Origin: Congeria kusceri
Taxonomy: Eukaryota > Mollusca > Bivalvia > Myida > Dreissenidae
Assembly: GCA_027627225.1 (NCBI GenBank)
Contig: JAPFQT010000160.1
Span: 1-64,000 of the forward strand
Reading direction: 5' to 3'
Length of the DNA stretch: 64,000 nt
The number at the start of each line of letters is the position of its first letter. Position 1 is the stretch's first letter. Of this stretch, positions 22,120-32,715 are shown in pieces. The translations under genes were made by a program, and so were the position numbers. Under the pieces are notes generated by a model, which worked only from the letters and a program-made list of their open reading frames with translations, ran no database searches and had not been told where the DNA came from.

Positions 22120-22160
22120 GTATATATATATTATACAATAATTATCATCATCATTATTAT
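22088..22160 (+). repeat. (ATT)n and (TA)n microsatellite
   Basis: About ten ATT triplets, then TATATATATATTATACA and ATCATCATCATT. It lies between two blocks of degenerate GCA/GTA triplets. Confidence 0.85.
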
Positions 22161-22224
22161 TTATTTTTTATTTATTTGTGATTATTTTTTTATTGTCATT
22201 GTCATTATTATTAATATTGTTATT

Positions 22225-22400
22225 TGCAACAGCAGTTTCAACTGCAGCAGAAGTAGATGCATCAGCAGTTGTAGTAGTATCAACAGCGGTAGAAGTAGCC
22301 GCAGCAGCAGTATATGCAATAGCAGCAGCAGTAGTAGCACAGTAGCAGCAGCAGTAACAACAAAGGTCCATTGGAAGCAGTAGTAATGTAAGCAGACGTA
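22225..22400 (+). repeat. degenerate trinucleotide array (GCA/GTA), second block
   Basis: Same triplet mix as 21296-21780 (GCAGCAGTAGTAGCAC and similar), separated from it by about 440 bp that includes an ATT microsatellite. Confidence 0.8.
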
Positions 22401-22620
22401 ATAAAATTGGTAATAGTAGTAGAAGTAGCTGTTGCTGTTGTTATTGATGCTGTAGTTCTAGCAATATGTTGGTTGCTGTGGTTGCTGGTTTGATTGCGTT
22501 GTTGGCTGCTGCTTAGTACTTGAGTTGTTTCATTAATTTCTATTTCATCTCTGTATTACAAAAAAATTATCGTTCATATTGACAGAAATACTAAAACACA
22601 GCTAAAATGTCGATGGGTAT

Positions 22621-22824
22621 ATAAAACCACCGAACTGCATTGAGCATAAACGATAACTTTAACATATATTTGTCTGTGAACGCATTTAGCATTTTCTCTG
22701 CATGTAAAAAACGTATAAATTTTGACAAGTCGTCAACAAAAAATTTGTGTAAAATTCATTTAATCTCTTCATAAATATCAAATGTTGAAAATGTTCATAT
22801 TCAATGCGGATTCGGTGTCTTAAA
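22621..22824. mobile_element. short TIR element, CACCGAATCCGCATTG family, copy 2
   Basis: ACCACCGAACTGCATTGAGC at the left is mirrored by TTCAATGCGGATTCGGTG at the right, an imperfect TIR of about 25 bp around an AT-rich core of 150 bp. Same terminal motif as 10643-10938. Confidence 0.55.
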
Positions 22825-23241
22825 TCTGTAAAGTAAGTAATCAGTAACATAGAAATAAATAATACACATTAACGTAAACATGTTTTTGTCACGTTAAATT
22901 GTTCAATGCTGGATTTCCTTAAGTGAATATCCATAAGTAACTCTTAACGTAACGTAATTATTACCATGAACATCTTGAAATTGCATAAAAGTGTAAAACA
23001 AACAGTTATTACAACTATTATACATTCTGTCGTTGTTATAATTAACACATCAAACGTATGAAAGAAAACAAATTGTCTAAAACAAGTATATAAAAAGCTT
23101 TTAATCAATGCTTAAGTTTTCCATGTTTTCAATATTAATGTTATTTCAATTCATTTAAATTTATTTCGTATTTAAAATCCAAAATTCTCTCGTTACATAA
23201 AAAATTAATGTTAATTCCATTAATAATGTTACACTGAAACG
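22825..23241. other. intergenic, no gene seen
   Basis: AT-rich sequence between two short TIR elements; no splice-bordered open frame and no repeat unit recognised. Confidence 0.4.
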
Positions 23242-23245
23242 TTAA

Positions 23246-23580
23246 AGGGACAGTTTCACAGTTTTTGGCAGTGATAAATAATTTTCTCAAACTAAGTTTT
23301 TTCTGTTCTATAATACATTTAGTGTTAATATTTCAAGGTTTGGAAAGCAAAGTTAAACGTTTGACGTTTATCTGTTATATTTTTAGAAAAATGTGCCACC
23401 TGCAAGACATACCCTAGTCCTTTTTTACACAAAAAGGCAAAATAAATATCAAAATAATTATGTTTTACTACCAAACAGCATAAAAGACAAAAAGTTTTGA
23501 TAGATTCTACAAATTTCTGTTTTAAAATTCCATTTTTAGAGAAAAGTATTTTTCCAGCCCCAAACTGTGAAACTATCCCT
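23246..23580. mobile_element. TTAA-flanked TIR element (T3)
   Basis: TTAA at 23242-23245 and at 23581-23584 flank an element whose ends are AGGGACAGTTTCACAGTTTT and, mirrored, AAACTGTGAAACTATCCCT, about 20 bp of TIR. No tRNA-like sequence or transposase ORF is inside. Ends and target site match the elements at 39779, 52430 and 58476 in their first six bases (AGGGAC or AGGGAT). Confidence 0.75.
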
Positions 23581-23887
23581 TTAAGAATAAGAAATAAAAA
23601 AATCACGTGTCAATGTTAAATGACGTGTTAATTACTAGTTTAAAATTTATCATTTATACCGGTAAATGGCCATGTACTGGGTTGAATACGTCCATAAAAA
23701 TATATGTCCGTCTGTTTTTATTTGACGTAACGATACTGTGTTGTTCTTATATCTTCAAAATTAATTGTCTGTTTTCCTATGACACTTCACGTGTTGTTCT
23801 TCAAGTGACAGAGTGTTCGATCATTTGTTCTTCCATCTTTTTGATAACTCAGTGGTGCCTTTCCATTCCGGATATTTCTACAAAACA

Positions 23888-23888
23888 T

Positions 23889-23922
<34 letters not shown>

Positions 23923-24005
23923 GCATCATCTTCATCATGACATGTATCACCATTGCCACGTTTATCATCATCGCCACATTTATTATCATCACCACATTTA
24001 TCATC
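23888..24005 (+). repeat. (ATC)n microsatellite with degenerate tail
   Basis: About a dozen perfect ATC triplets, then a decayed continuation with CACATTTATCATC motifs. His-rich and Ile-rich ORFs over it are artefacts. Confidence 0.9.
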
Positions 24006-24237
24006 AATTTATTTTATAAACAGGATGAAACCGTGCTTTTTTGTTACCAGTAAACATTAAAGTGATTATCAAATATTGTACAAACATTAAGTAATATATT
24101 AAACCATGGACATACATGGCATCGCATTCTTACAACTTCATAACCCTGCAAACCATTGATAATTGATCGTGTTCTTAATGAAGCTATATTTCACGTGAAT
24201 TCTTGAAAATACACTTTATTACAAAATTACCATTAAT

Positions 24238-24410
24238 GCTCGTCGTCTGCATTGTCCGCTGATTGTCGCTGACTTCGCCCGCTGGTTGTCATCATCGTCC
24301 GCTGGTTTTCGCAGACATCGTCCGCTGGTTTTCGCAGGCATCGTCCACTGATCGTAGCCGTCATCGTCCGCCGATGGCCGCCGACATCGTCCGCTGATTG
24401 TTGTCTTTAA
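24238..24410 (-). repeat. 23-bp-period array, version 1
   Basis: Five or six units each begin CATCGTCC (plus strand), with GCTGGTTTTCGCAG or variants, spaced exactly 23 bp. This is the first of four sequence versions of a 23-bp repeat in 24-33 kb. Confidence 0.7.
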
Positions 24411-24758
24411 AGTCAAAAAGCACAATCATCAATATCGAAACGATTATCCTCATTACCATATAAAGACATAATCGCCATTATTTATATAATTATATATCCT
24501 GTAAATCATTCGTTTTAATTTAAAATTGTTCATCCATAATTGTTAATTTTCAAGAGCAGAATATAAGTACATATATAAGTACAGTTATAAATACAAATTA
24601 TTTCTACAGAATCTATATTCCCTTGACTTGGTCGAAGCTATATATTATATTCACAAAAGACATTTTTAAATCCAGCCAATTTAAGCATAACTTTAACGTG
24701 CAAAAGGGAGAAACGTCACATTCCTGAGTTATAATGAAGAATTTTAACAGAAATTTAC

Positions 24759-24905
24759 CGTCGATGCATGGTAGGTCTGGTGGTTTCCGTTGGTTCCGCG
24801 GCTGTCATTGAGTCTCCTGCGCATGCGCATCGAGTACGCGGAGGCAGTGGATGGAGCTGGTCCGCGTCGAGCTCCAAATGCAGTCTGCATCCGGCTCGCG
24901 TACGT
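24759..24905 (-). pseudogene. exon-like cassette c1
   Basis: On the minus strand it runs from CGAGCCGGATGCAGACTGC to the donor-like CATCGACG then GTAAAT. The GCAGAC motif and its partner GCGGAC are 23 bp apart, and CGCATGCGCAGGAGACTCAA matches the homologous part of the other cassettes. More diverged than c4, c5 and c7. An (AAT)n run follows at 24909-24930. Confidence 0.35.
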
Positions 24906-25189
24906 GAAAATAATAATAATAATAATAATACCATCATTATATTGTTATAAGTGTAATATAAATTTAATTGAATAATGAAAAGTCCTCAATAAAAACAATA
25001 TTTAAGACAGAAATACATTGGATGTCACTCATACGCAAATAAAAGCTTAACATTTCATTCTAAAGTTTTACATTGTATAACAGCGTAAAAAGCAGGTTAC
25101 ATCTTTGAATACTACCACACTTGCACGTTGGGTCTGTTGTTTTCAGTTGTTGTTATTCAATCGAGTACGTAGAACACTTATGTTTGTTG

Positions 25190-26110
25190 TCAGCATCGTT
25201 GTCTGCTCGTTGTCTGCATCGTGGTCTGTTTGTTGTCTGCATCGTGGTCTGTTTGTTGTCTGCATCGTGGTCTGTTTGTTGTCTGCATCGTGGCCTGTTT
25301 GCTGTCTGCATCGTGGTCTGTTTGTTGTCAGTATCGTGGTCTGTTTGTTGTCTGCATCGTGGTCTGTTTATTGTCTGCATCGTGGTCTGTTTGTTGTCTG
25401 CATCGTGGTCTGTTCGTTGTCAGTATCGTGGTCTGTTTGTTGTCTTCATCGTGGTCTGTGTCAGCATCGTGGTCTGTTTGTTGTCTGCATCGTGGTCTGT
25501 GTCAGCATCGTGGTCTGTTTGTTGTCAGAATCGTTGTCTTTTTGTTGTCTGCATCGCTGTCTGCTTGTTGTCTGCATCGTCGTCTGTTTGTTGTAGGCAT
25601 CGTCGTCTTTTTGTTGTCGGCATCGTCATCTGTTTGTTGTTGCATCGTCGTCTATTTGTTTTCTGCATCGTGGTCTGTTTGTTGTCAGCATCGTGTTCTG
25701 TTTGTTGTCTGCATCGTGGTCCGTTTGTTGTCTGCATCGTGGTCTGTTTGTTGTCTGCATCGTGGTCTTGTTGTCTGCATCGTGGTCCGTTTGTTGTCTG
25801 CATCGTTGTCTTTGTTGTTGTCAGCATCGTTGTCTGTCTGTTGTCTGCATCGTAGTCTGTTTGTTGTCAGCATCGTAGTATGTTTGTTGTCTGCATCGTA
25901 GTCTGTTTGTTGTCTGCATCGTAGTATGTTTGTTGTCTGCATCGTAGTCTGCTGTCAGCATCGTAGTCTGTTTGTTGTCAGCATCGTAGTCTGTTTGTTG
26001 TCTGCATCGTAGTCTGTTTGTTGTCTGCATCGTAGTCTGGTTGGATTCTGCATCAGGATCTTTTTGTTGTCTGCATCGTGGTCTGTTGTCAGCATTATTG
26101 TCTGTTCGTT
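25190..26110 (+). repeat. 23-bp-period array, version 2, block 1
   Basis: About 40 units of CTGCATCGTGGTCTGTTTG plus TTGT. Units vary at GTGG/GTAG and CTG/CAG. As 23 is not a multiple of three and the unit has no stop in any frame, ORFs of up to 244 codons run through both strands with a 23-residue period; these are not genes. Confidence 0.92.
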
Positions 26111-26416
26111 GTCTGCTACTATATTGCTGAAATTATTTGAAAATGGAACACATTTTAAACAAAAATATTTTATAAAGACCTATAGATGTATTTCTGCAAA
26201 ATAAAATATGCTTCTGTTTTTATTGCAACCATAGGCTGTCAGAATTAAAGTACTTTTATTGCGAGTGTAATATTGATGTTGCTGTCGTTCATTTGTTTCA
26301 TTCAAATTAAAGAATCACTGAAATTTCTCATCATTAAAGTTAATCTTCCGCATATCAAGGATTTAATTATATAACTAGGTCATTAAACGGGAAAATACAT
26401 AAAACACACTGTTTAC

Positions 26417-26890
26417 CGCTCATGCTAGTCAAATCGCATTGTCGTAATGGAGGCAAGATCGTCATCTGCATCCAGCTGAAAAGGTATCATGGTCTGTTTG
26501 TTGTCTGCATCGTGGTCTGGTTGTTGTCAGCATCGTCATCTGTTTGTTGTCTGTATCGTAGTCTGTTTGTTGTCTGCATCGTGGCCTTGTTGTTGTCTGC
26601 ATCGTGGTCTGTTGGTTGTTAGTATCATTGTTTGTTTATTGTCTACAACGTGGTATGTTTGTTGTCTGCGTTGTGGTCTGGCTGTTGTCTGCGTCGTTGT
26701 CTGGCTGTCTGCATCGTGGTCCGGCTGTTGTTTGCGTCGTGGTCTGGCTGTTGTCTGCGTCGTGGTCTGGCTGTTGTCTGCATCGTGGTCTGGCTGTTGT
26801 CTGCGTCGTGGTCTGGCTGTTGTCTGCACCGTGGTCTGGCTGTTTTCCGCATTTTGGTCTTGCTGCTATCTGCATCGTGGTATGGCAGTT
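26417..26890 (+). repeat. short cassette c2 and 23-bp array, block 2
   Basis: A shortened cassette (26417-26490), carrying the donor-like border, the GGAGGCAAGATCGTCATCTG part and the CATCCAGCTG part but lacking the middle, is followed by about 17 array units. The right half has GTCTGGCTGTTGTCTGCGTC as its own subtype. Confidence 0.75.
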
Positions 26891-26944
26891 GTCTCTTGCT
26901 CAAGGCGTTATATTACCACGTGATTACACAGGAAAATATGGTTC

Positions 26945-27870
26945 ATATGATTGGTTTTTGTTGTCATGTTGTCATCCACTGGTTTCCTTCGGATTGTCGT
27001 CACGGAGGCAAGATCGTCGTCTGCGTCCAGCTGGGTTTGTCGTCTGCATCGTATGAAAGGAGGCATCGTGGTCTGTTTGTTGTCTACATTGTGGTCTGTT
27101 TGTTGTCATCATCGTGGTCTGTATGTTGTCTGCATCGTGGTCTTGTTATTTTCTGCATTGTTGTCTGTTTGTTGTCTTCATCGTATGGTCTGATGGTTGA
27201 CTGCATCGTGGTCTGTTTGTTGTTTGCATTGTGGTCTGTTTATTGTCTGCATCGTAGTCTGTTTGTTGTTAGCATCGTGGTCTGTTTGTTGTCTGCATCG
27301 TGGTTTGTTGTCAGCATCGTGGTCTGTTGTCAGCACCGTGATCTTGTTATTATCTGCATCGTGGTCTGTTTGTTGTCTGCATTGTGGTCTCTTTGATGTC
27401 AGCATCGAGGTACGTTTGTTGTCAGCATCGTGGTCTGTTTGTTGTCAACATCGTGGTGTGTTTGTTGTCAGCATCGTGGTCTGTTTGTTGTCAGCATCGT
27501 GGTCCGTTTGTTGTCAGCATCGTGGTCTGTTTGTTGTCAGCATCAAGGTCTAACTGTTGTCAGCATCGAGGTCTGGCTGTTGTCAGCATCGTGGTCTGGC
27601 TGTTGTCAGCATCGTGGTTTGGCTGTTGTCATCATCGTGGTCTGTTGTCAGCATCTTGGTCTGTTTGTTATCAGCATCGTGGTCAGGCTGTTGTCAGCAT
27701 CGTGGTCTGTTGTCAGCATAGAGGTCTGACTGTTGTCATCATCGTGGTCTGGCTTGCGTCAGCATCGTGGTCTGTTGTCAGCATCGTGGTCTGTTTGTTG
27801 TCAGCATCGTGGTCTGTTTGTTGTAAGCATTATAGTCTAGCTGTTGTAGGCTTCGTGGTCTGTTGTCAGC
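26945..27870 (+). repeat. cassette c3 and 23-bp array, block 3
   Basis: The cassette at 26945-27060 (GGAGGCAAGATCGTCGTCTG, then TTTGTCGTCTGCATCGTATG) leads into about 35 units. In the right half the unit changes from CTGCATCG to CAGCATCG, so each block has its own dominant variant. Confidence 0.8.
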
Positions 27871-27894
27871 AGCATAATTTAGTTGTTGTTTGCT

Positions 27895-28202
27895 GCTAAA
27901 TACTGCTAATGTATTGCTAAAACTATATGCAATTGAAACACATTTTAAACGAAAAAATTGTATAATGACATATAAATCTACTTCTGCAAAATAAAAATAT
28001 GCTTCTTTTTTGTTGCACCATATGGTGTCTTAAAATCAGTACTTTCATTGCGAGTGTATTGTTACTGTCATCCATTTGTTGTATTTAAATTTAAAGAACC
28101 ACTGAAATAATTCAACATTAAAGTAACTAAAATCAGGGATTTTATTATATTACCACGTGATTAAAAGGGAAAATACAGTTTCACATAAAACACACTTTTT
28201 AC
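27895..28202 (+). repeat. higher-order spacer between array blocks
   Basis: The stretch with ACACATTTTAAAC, ACTTCTGCAAAATAAA and ATATGCTTCT occurs three times, near 26130, 27900 and 28960, always after an array block and before the next cassette. Cassette, array and spacer together form the higher-order unit. Confidence 0.75.
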
Positions 28203-28340
28203 CGTCCATGCTAGTAAAATCGCTTGGTTGTCGTTATCATGTTGTTGTCATCCTTTCGTTTCCTGCGCATTGTCGTCATGGAGGGAAGATCGTCGCTTGC
28301 ATCAAGCTCGGTTTGTGGTCTGCATCGTATGAAAGAAGGC
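28203..28340 (-). pseudogene. exon-like cassette c4
   Basis: The minus strand reads from about GCAGACCACAAACCGAGCTT to a donor-like CATGGACG then GTAAAA. The open frame carries QTELDASDDLPSMTTMRRK. The two GCAGAC-type motifs are 23 bp apart. An array block follows directly on its upstream (right) side instead of the acceptor seen in c5. Confidence 0.4.
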
Positions 28341-28935
28341 ATTGTGGTTCCTTTGTTGTCTACAATGTGGTATGTTTTCTGTCTGCATGGTGGTCTGTTT
28401 GTTGTCAGCATCGTGACGTGTTTGTTGTCAGCATCATGGTATGTTTTTTGTCAGCATCGTGGTCTGTTTGTTGTCTTATTCGTGGTCTGTTTGTTGTCTG
28501 CATCGTGTATGTTTGTTGTCTGCATCGTGGTATGTTTGTTGTCTTCATCGTGGTCTGCTAGTGTAAGCATTGCTGTCTGCTTGTGTCAGCATCGCGGTCT
28601 GTTTGTTATCTTCATCGGGGTCTTGATGTTGTCAGTATCGTGGTATGTTTATTGTCAGCAGCGTGGCCTGTTTGTTGTCAGCAGCGTGGTCTGATTTTTG
28701 TCAGCAGCGTGGTCTGTTTGTTGTCAGTATTGTGGTTTGCTAGTTGTCAACAGCGTGGTCTGTTTGTTGTCAAGCAGCGTGGTCTATTGTGTTGGTAGCA
28801 TTGTGGTCTGTTGCTAGCATCGTGGCCTTTTGTTGTCAGCAGCGTGGCCTGTTTGGTGTCGGCATCGTGGTTTGCTCGTTGTCAGCAGCGCGGTTTGGTT
28901 GTTGTCTGCATCATGGTATTGTTGTTGTCTGCTTC
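28341..28935 (+). repeat. 23-bp-period array, version 2, block 4
   Basis: About 25 units with CAGCATCG and CAGCAGCGTGGTCTG variants, more irregular in length than the earlier blocks, then the ACTACTACGTTGG spacer text. Confidence 0.88.
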
Positions 28936-29263
28936 TAGAGACTACTACGTTGGCTAATTTATTGCTGAAATTATTTGCAATAGAAACACATTTTAAACTA
29001 AAATATTTTATAATGACATATAGATCTATTTCTGCAAAATAAAAATATGCTTCTGTTCTTATATGTTGTCCTGAATCACAACTACAGTACTTCCACTGGG
29101 AGTGTATTAATGGTTACTGCCATTCATTTGTTTATTAAAATTGAAATTTCAGAAATGTTTGAAATCAATGAAATTTCTCATCATTAAAGTTTCTAGTCCG
29201 CAAGTCAAGGATTTATTATACAACCACGTGATTAAAAGGTTTAATATAAAACAAACTCTTTAC

Positions 29264-29389
29264 CGTCCATTCTAGTCAAATCGCTTGGGTTTCGTTGTCA
29301 TGTTGTTTTCATCCATTGGTTTCCTGCGCATTGTCGTCATGGAGGCAAGATCGTCATCTGCATCCAGCTCGGTTTGTCGTCTGCATTGT
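29264..29389 (-). pseudogene. exon-like cassette c5 with both splice borders
   Basis: 126 nt bordered by a good acceptor (CAGCCTTCTTTCAG) and a donor (ATGGACG then GTAAAG). One frame reads QTELDADDDLASMTTMRRK and then KPMDENNMTTKPKRFD before a TAG just short of the donor; the other two frames stop earlier. The GCAGAC motifs are 23 bp apart. Its paralogue c7 at 33895-34020 has exactly the same length. Either a decayed internal exon or a last exon; not assigned to a family. Confidence 0.4.
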
Positions 29390-29609
29390 CTGAAAGAAGG
29401 CTGTATATCAAATGGATCTTCTGCTATAAGAGGCATTTCACATAATGGCATTTTAAACGTTGAAAATTGAGGCGTTTCAAGCATCTTTCAAATGGGACGA
29501 AAATTGCAAGGTCGGTAGTGCAGTAAAGTTACGAATAACGCCATTTTGCTCTTATACTTTGGAATCCTATAAAGTTATGATTTACTGAATACTAACATTA
29601 TAACAATAC

Positions 29610-29724
29610 TTAGCTCATGGTTCGTAGACCTTCATTGTCAACTGCATTTGGCTTCTGGTTTTCGCCTGCCTCAAACTCTGATCGGATGCCGTCTGCAAAG
29701 AGTTCTTGTTGACTCAAGCATCGC
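29610..29724 (-). pseudogene. exon-like sequence F, copy A
   Basis: After the acceptor TTAGAATTTTCAG one frame is open for 37 codons and ends with TAA: LSQQELFADGIRSEFEAGE near the start, then KPNAVDNEGLRTMS. Acidic and polar with good coding character. The stop is part of ATGAGCTAAG, a motif that also closes exons E and F of the other copy at 34.3-34.6 kb. Confidence 0.4.
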
Positions 29725-29784
29725 CTGAAAATTCTAATTAAGAGTTTAAGAATAAAACTTAGCTCATGTTATCGTCGCCATCCA

Positions 29785-29885
29785 TTGTCGTCTGCACCGA
29801 TCTCGAGTAGTCGTCAGCACCGATCTCGAGTAGTCGTCTGCACCGATCTCGAGTAGTCGTCTGCACCGATCTCTAGTTGTCGTCT
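29785..29885 (-). repeat. 23-bp-period array, version 3
   Basis: Four units of GTCTGCACCGATCTCGAG plus TAGTC (plus strand) at a spacing of exactly 23 bp, directly continuous with exon-like sequence E on the minus strand. The paralogue at 34.45 kb has only about two units here. Confidence 0.8.
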
Positions 29886-29986
29886 GCATGAAGAAAATCG
29901 GAGAGTGGGGTGTCGTCGGAATCGGGATCGGAGAAACGGCTTTTCAAAAGCATATTAATCACTTGGACAACACGTCCGACATCACG
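29873..29986 (-). pseudogene. exon-like sequence E, copy A
   Basis: After the acceptor TTGATGTTTGTTTCAG, 37 open codons run to a TAG: RDVGRVVQVINMLLKSRFSD, then DSDDTPLSDFLHADDN. Hydrophobic helix followed by an acidic segment. The stop falls in the first unit of the 23-bp array, so the array may have created it. Copy B (34457-34582) shares DV..V..V..MLLK.R..D. Confidence 0.45.
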
Positions 29987-30511
29987 CTGAAACAAACATC
30001 AATCAATACATAAAACATAAATTATATGCCATTGCATGCCATTGTTTTTTTATACGACATTCTGCTCACTGCTTTAAAACATTAATCTACAATTAATTAG
30101 TATTATTATAATTATTATAATTAACGCAAATGGCAACTAAAACTTTGGACACAAGTATCTAAATGTTTTGTCAACCCCAAATTTTTTTATCATCAGAAAA
30201 GACTCGTATTTATTCCTTTGAACCCCAAGGTCATGATCCTGACAAGCCAGACGGCAGGGTGGGGGCGCCCTTTCCATCTTGTCGCCTGATTTGACAGGGC
30301 CTTGGGTTGAGAATTCACAGAAACAAACACTCCTTTTTCCGATTGTTAAATAATTATTAATACAATTAAAATCAGTTTTAATGTTAACAACTCAGATAAA
30401 TGTCTACCATGTATTAACCATTTTTTACACTCCACTCTCGAATGTGTGAGTTAAAGCTGCCATTTGGTTACACAAAGCCAATTTAGAAAGCGTATATTTA
30501 ACGGATTAATG

Positions 30512-30690
30512 AAGGACGCAGTGGTGTTACGGATATGGTGTCCGCCATGCGTTGGGGAGGTCATGAGTTCGATCCCTAACTCAGTGAGCGTTCGAACAAT
30601 CTTTATCAAAAGATACCAAATACTGGTTCTAAACAGGAACGGACTAAGCTAAAGTAAATACGTTTAAACTAAGGGAATAAAACATTCAAC
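30512..30690 (+). mobile_element. tRNA-derived SINE
   Basis: tRNA-like head with GCAGTGGTGTTACGGATATG and the B box GAGTTCGATCC, then a central domain with ACTGGTTCTAAACAGGAACG shared with the fragments at 14093 and 14800. It is absent from the aligned place in duplication copy B, so it inserted after the duplication or was lost there. A clear target-site duplication was not found. Confidence 0.65.
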
Positions 30691-30949
30691 GCTGAAGATG
30701 TCATAATTTCTAGTTAAAATGTATTAAACATTTTCCTAAATAAATAATTTGTTTTTAATATTATATTGCCATATGAAAAGCAGGAAAATATATTGTATAG
30801 CAAACAATATAATTATGTTCACCATTTACTATATTTGTTCTTACATTCTGTTTTTGTTTCGTTGTTGTACTTAACTGGTCGCTTGCGCATGCGTCATTGC
30901 AAGTCGTTTGCATCGCGTTCCGACTGTCCACTGCATCGTATACAGTGTG

Positions 30950-31640
30950 TTGTCGTCGGCTGCGGGGTATGATTGTCCTCGGCAACGGGGTATGATTGTC
31001 CTCGGCAACAGGGTGTGATTGTCCTCGGCAACAGGGTGTGATAGTCCTCGGCAACGGGGTGTTGTTGGCAGCTGGGTGTTGTTGGCAAAGGGGTACTGTT
31101 CTTGTTGGCAACGTGGTATTGTTCTTGTTGGCAACGGGGTATTGTTCTTGTTAGCAACGGGGTGTTGTTCTTGTTGGCAACGGAGTGTTGCTTTTGTTGG
31201 CAACGGGGCGTGGTTGTCGTCGGCAACGGGGCGTGGTTGTCTTATGCAACGGGACGTGGTTGTCTTCGGTAGCGGGATGTGATTGTCCTCGGCAACGGGG
31301 TGTGATTGTCTTCGGTAACGGGCTGTGGTTTTCCTCGGCAACGAGGTGTGGTTGTTGTCGGCAACGGGGGTGGTTGTCCTAAGCAACGGGATGTGATTGT
31401 CATCAGCAACGGGATGTGGCTGTCCTCGGCAACGGGGTGTTGTTGTCCTCAGCAACGGGGTGTGGTTGTCCTCGGCAAAGAGGTGTTGTTGTCCTCGGCA
31501 ACGGGATGTGGTTGTCCTCGGTAACAAGGCGTTGTTGTTCTCGCAACGGGGTGTGGTTGTCTTCGGCAACGGGGTGTTGTCGTCCTCTGCAACGGAATGT
31601 TGTAGTCCTCGGCAACGGGATCTGGTTGCCTTGGTCTGCA
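30950..31640 (+). repeat. 23-bp-period array, version 4, block 1
   Basis: About 30 units of GGCAACGGGGTGTGGTTGTC plus CTC, a GC-rich relative of version 2: the two units agree at about 16 of 23 positions when aligned at the GCA. It is preceded by cassette-like text (CGCATGCGTCATTGCAAGTC, then TTCCGACTGTCCACTGCATC). Long ORFs here have a 23-residue period and are artefacts. Confidence 0.9.
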
Positions 31641-31779
31641 TTAGGATCGGGTTGTCGTCTGAAATAAGCTGAAGTTCGTTCATATGAATAATAATAATAA
31701 TATATTATTGTTTAAAAAAATGTGTACGGTATTTGTTCTTAAGTTCTGTTGTATTACTGTTGTCTTATTGTACTTAGCT

Positions 31780-32715
31780 GGTCGCTTCCGCATGCGTCAT
31801 TGTATGCCGTCTGCATGGAGTTCCGACTGTCCACTTCATCGTACACAGATCGTCTAAATCGAAGTTGTTCGTCGTCGGCAACGGGGCGTTTTTGTTTTTG
31901 ACAATAGGGTGTCGTTCTTGTTGGCAACGGGATGTTGTTGACATCAGGGTGTTGTTGTTGTTGGCGACGGGGTGTTTTTGTTGTTGGCAACGGGGGTGTT
32001 GTAGTTGGCAACATGTTGTGTTGTTGTTGGCAACAGGGTGTGTTGTTGGCAACAGGATGTTCTCCTCGGTAACGGAGTGTTGTTGATGGCAAAGAATTGT
32101 TCTTGGCAACGGGATGTTGGGTCCTCAGTAACGGGGTGTGGTTGTCCTAGTTAACGGGATGTGGTTTTCCTCGGTAACGGGGTGTTGTTGTCCTCGGCAA
32201 CGGTGTGTTGTTGTTGTTGACATCAGGGTGTTGCTGTTGTTTTCAACATGGTGTTGTTGCTGTTGGCAACGGGGTGTACTTGTGGTTGGTAATTGGGTGT
32301 TATTGTTGGCAAAGGGGTGTTGTGTCGTCGGCAATGGGGTGAGGTTGTTCTAAGCAGCGGGGTGTTGTTGTTGGCAACGGGATGTGGTTCTCCTCGGTAA
32401 CGGGATGTGGTTTTCCTAGGCAGCGGGATGTTGTTGCTGTTGTCAACGGCGTGTTGTTGTCCTCGGTAACGGGGTGAGGTTGTCCTAGGCAGCGGGGTGT
32501 TGTTGCTGTTGGCAACGGGGTGTTGTTGTCCTCGGTAACGGGGCGTGGTTGTCCTAGGCAAGCGCGGTTTTGTTGCTGTTGGCAACGGGGTGTGGTTGTC
32601 CTCGGTAACGGGTGTGGTTGTCCTAGGCAGCGGGGTGTTTTGCTGTTGGCAACGGGGTATAGTTGTCCTCGGTAACAGGATGTGGTTGTCTTCGGCAATG
32701 GGGTGGGATTGTTGT
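31780..32715 (+). repeat. cassette remnant and 23-bp array, version 4, block 2
   Basis: Starts with the same cassette-like text as the block before (CGCATGCGTCATTGTATGCC, then TTCCGACTGTCCACTTCATC), then about 35 units of GGCAACGGGGTGTTGTTG with length variants. A sub-pattern alternating TCCTCGGTAACGGGG and GTCCTAGGCAGCGGGG is seen in the right part. Confidence 0.88.

Larger units (their letters stand above)
29264..30740. repeat. segmental duplication, copy A
   Basis: Shares order and text with 33895-35180: cassette (c5/c7), CTATAAGA piece, exon-like F, exon-like E, a block with GTCATGATCCTGACAAGCCA and TTGTCGCCTGATTTGACAGG, then CAGCTGCCATTT and GATGTC-CATTTTCTAGTTAAAA. Copy A has a SINE that copy B lacks and four 23-bp units where B has about two. 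Confidence 0.7.

Noticed and set aside
25105..27899. ORFs of 100-254 codons on both strands (Cys/Val/Leu-rich or Gln/Thr/Asp-rich)
   Set aside because: The 23-bp unit has no stop in any frame, so all frames stay open and the protein period is 23 residues. They say nothing about coding.
30871..32698. ORFs of up to 270 codons across the GGCAACGGGG array
   Set aside because: Same 23-bp artefact as in the block before; both strands are open.
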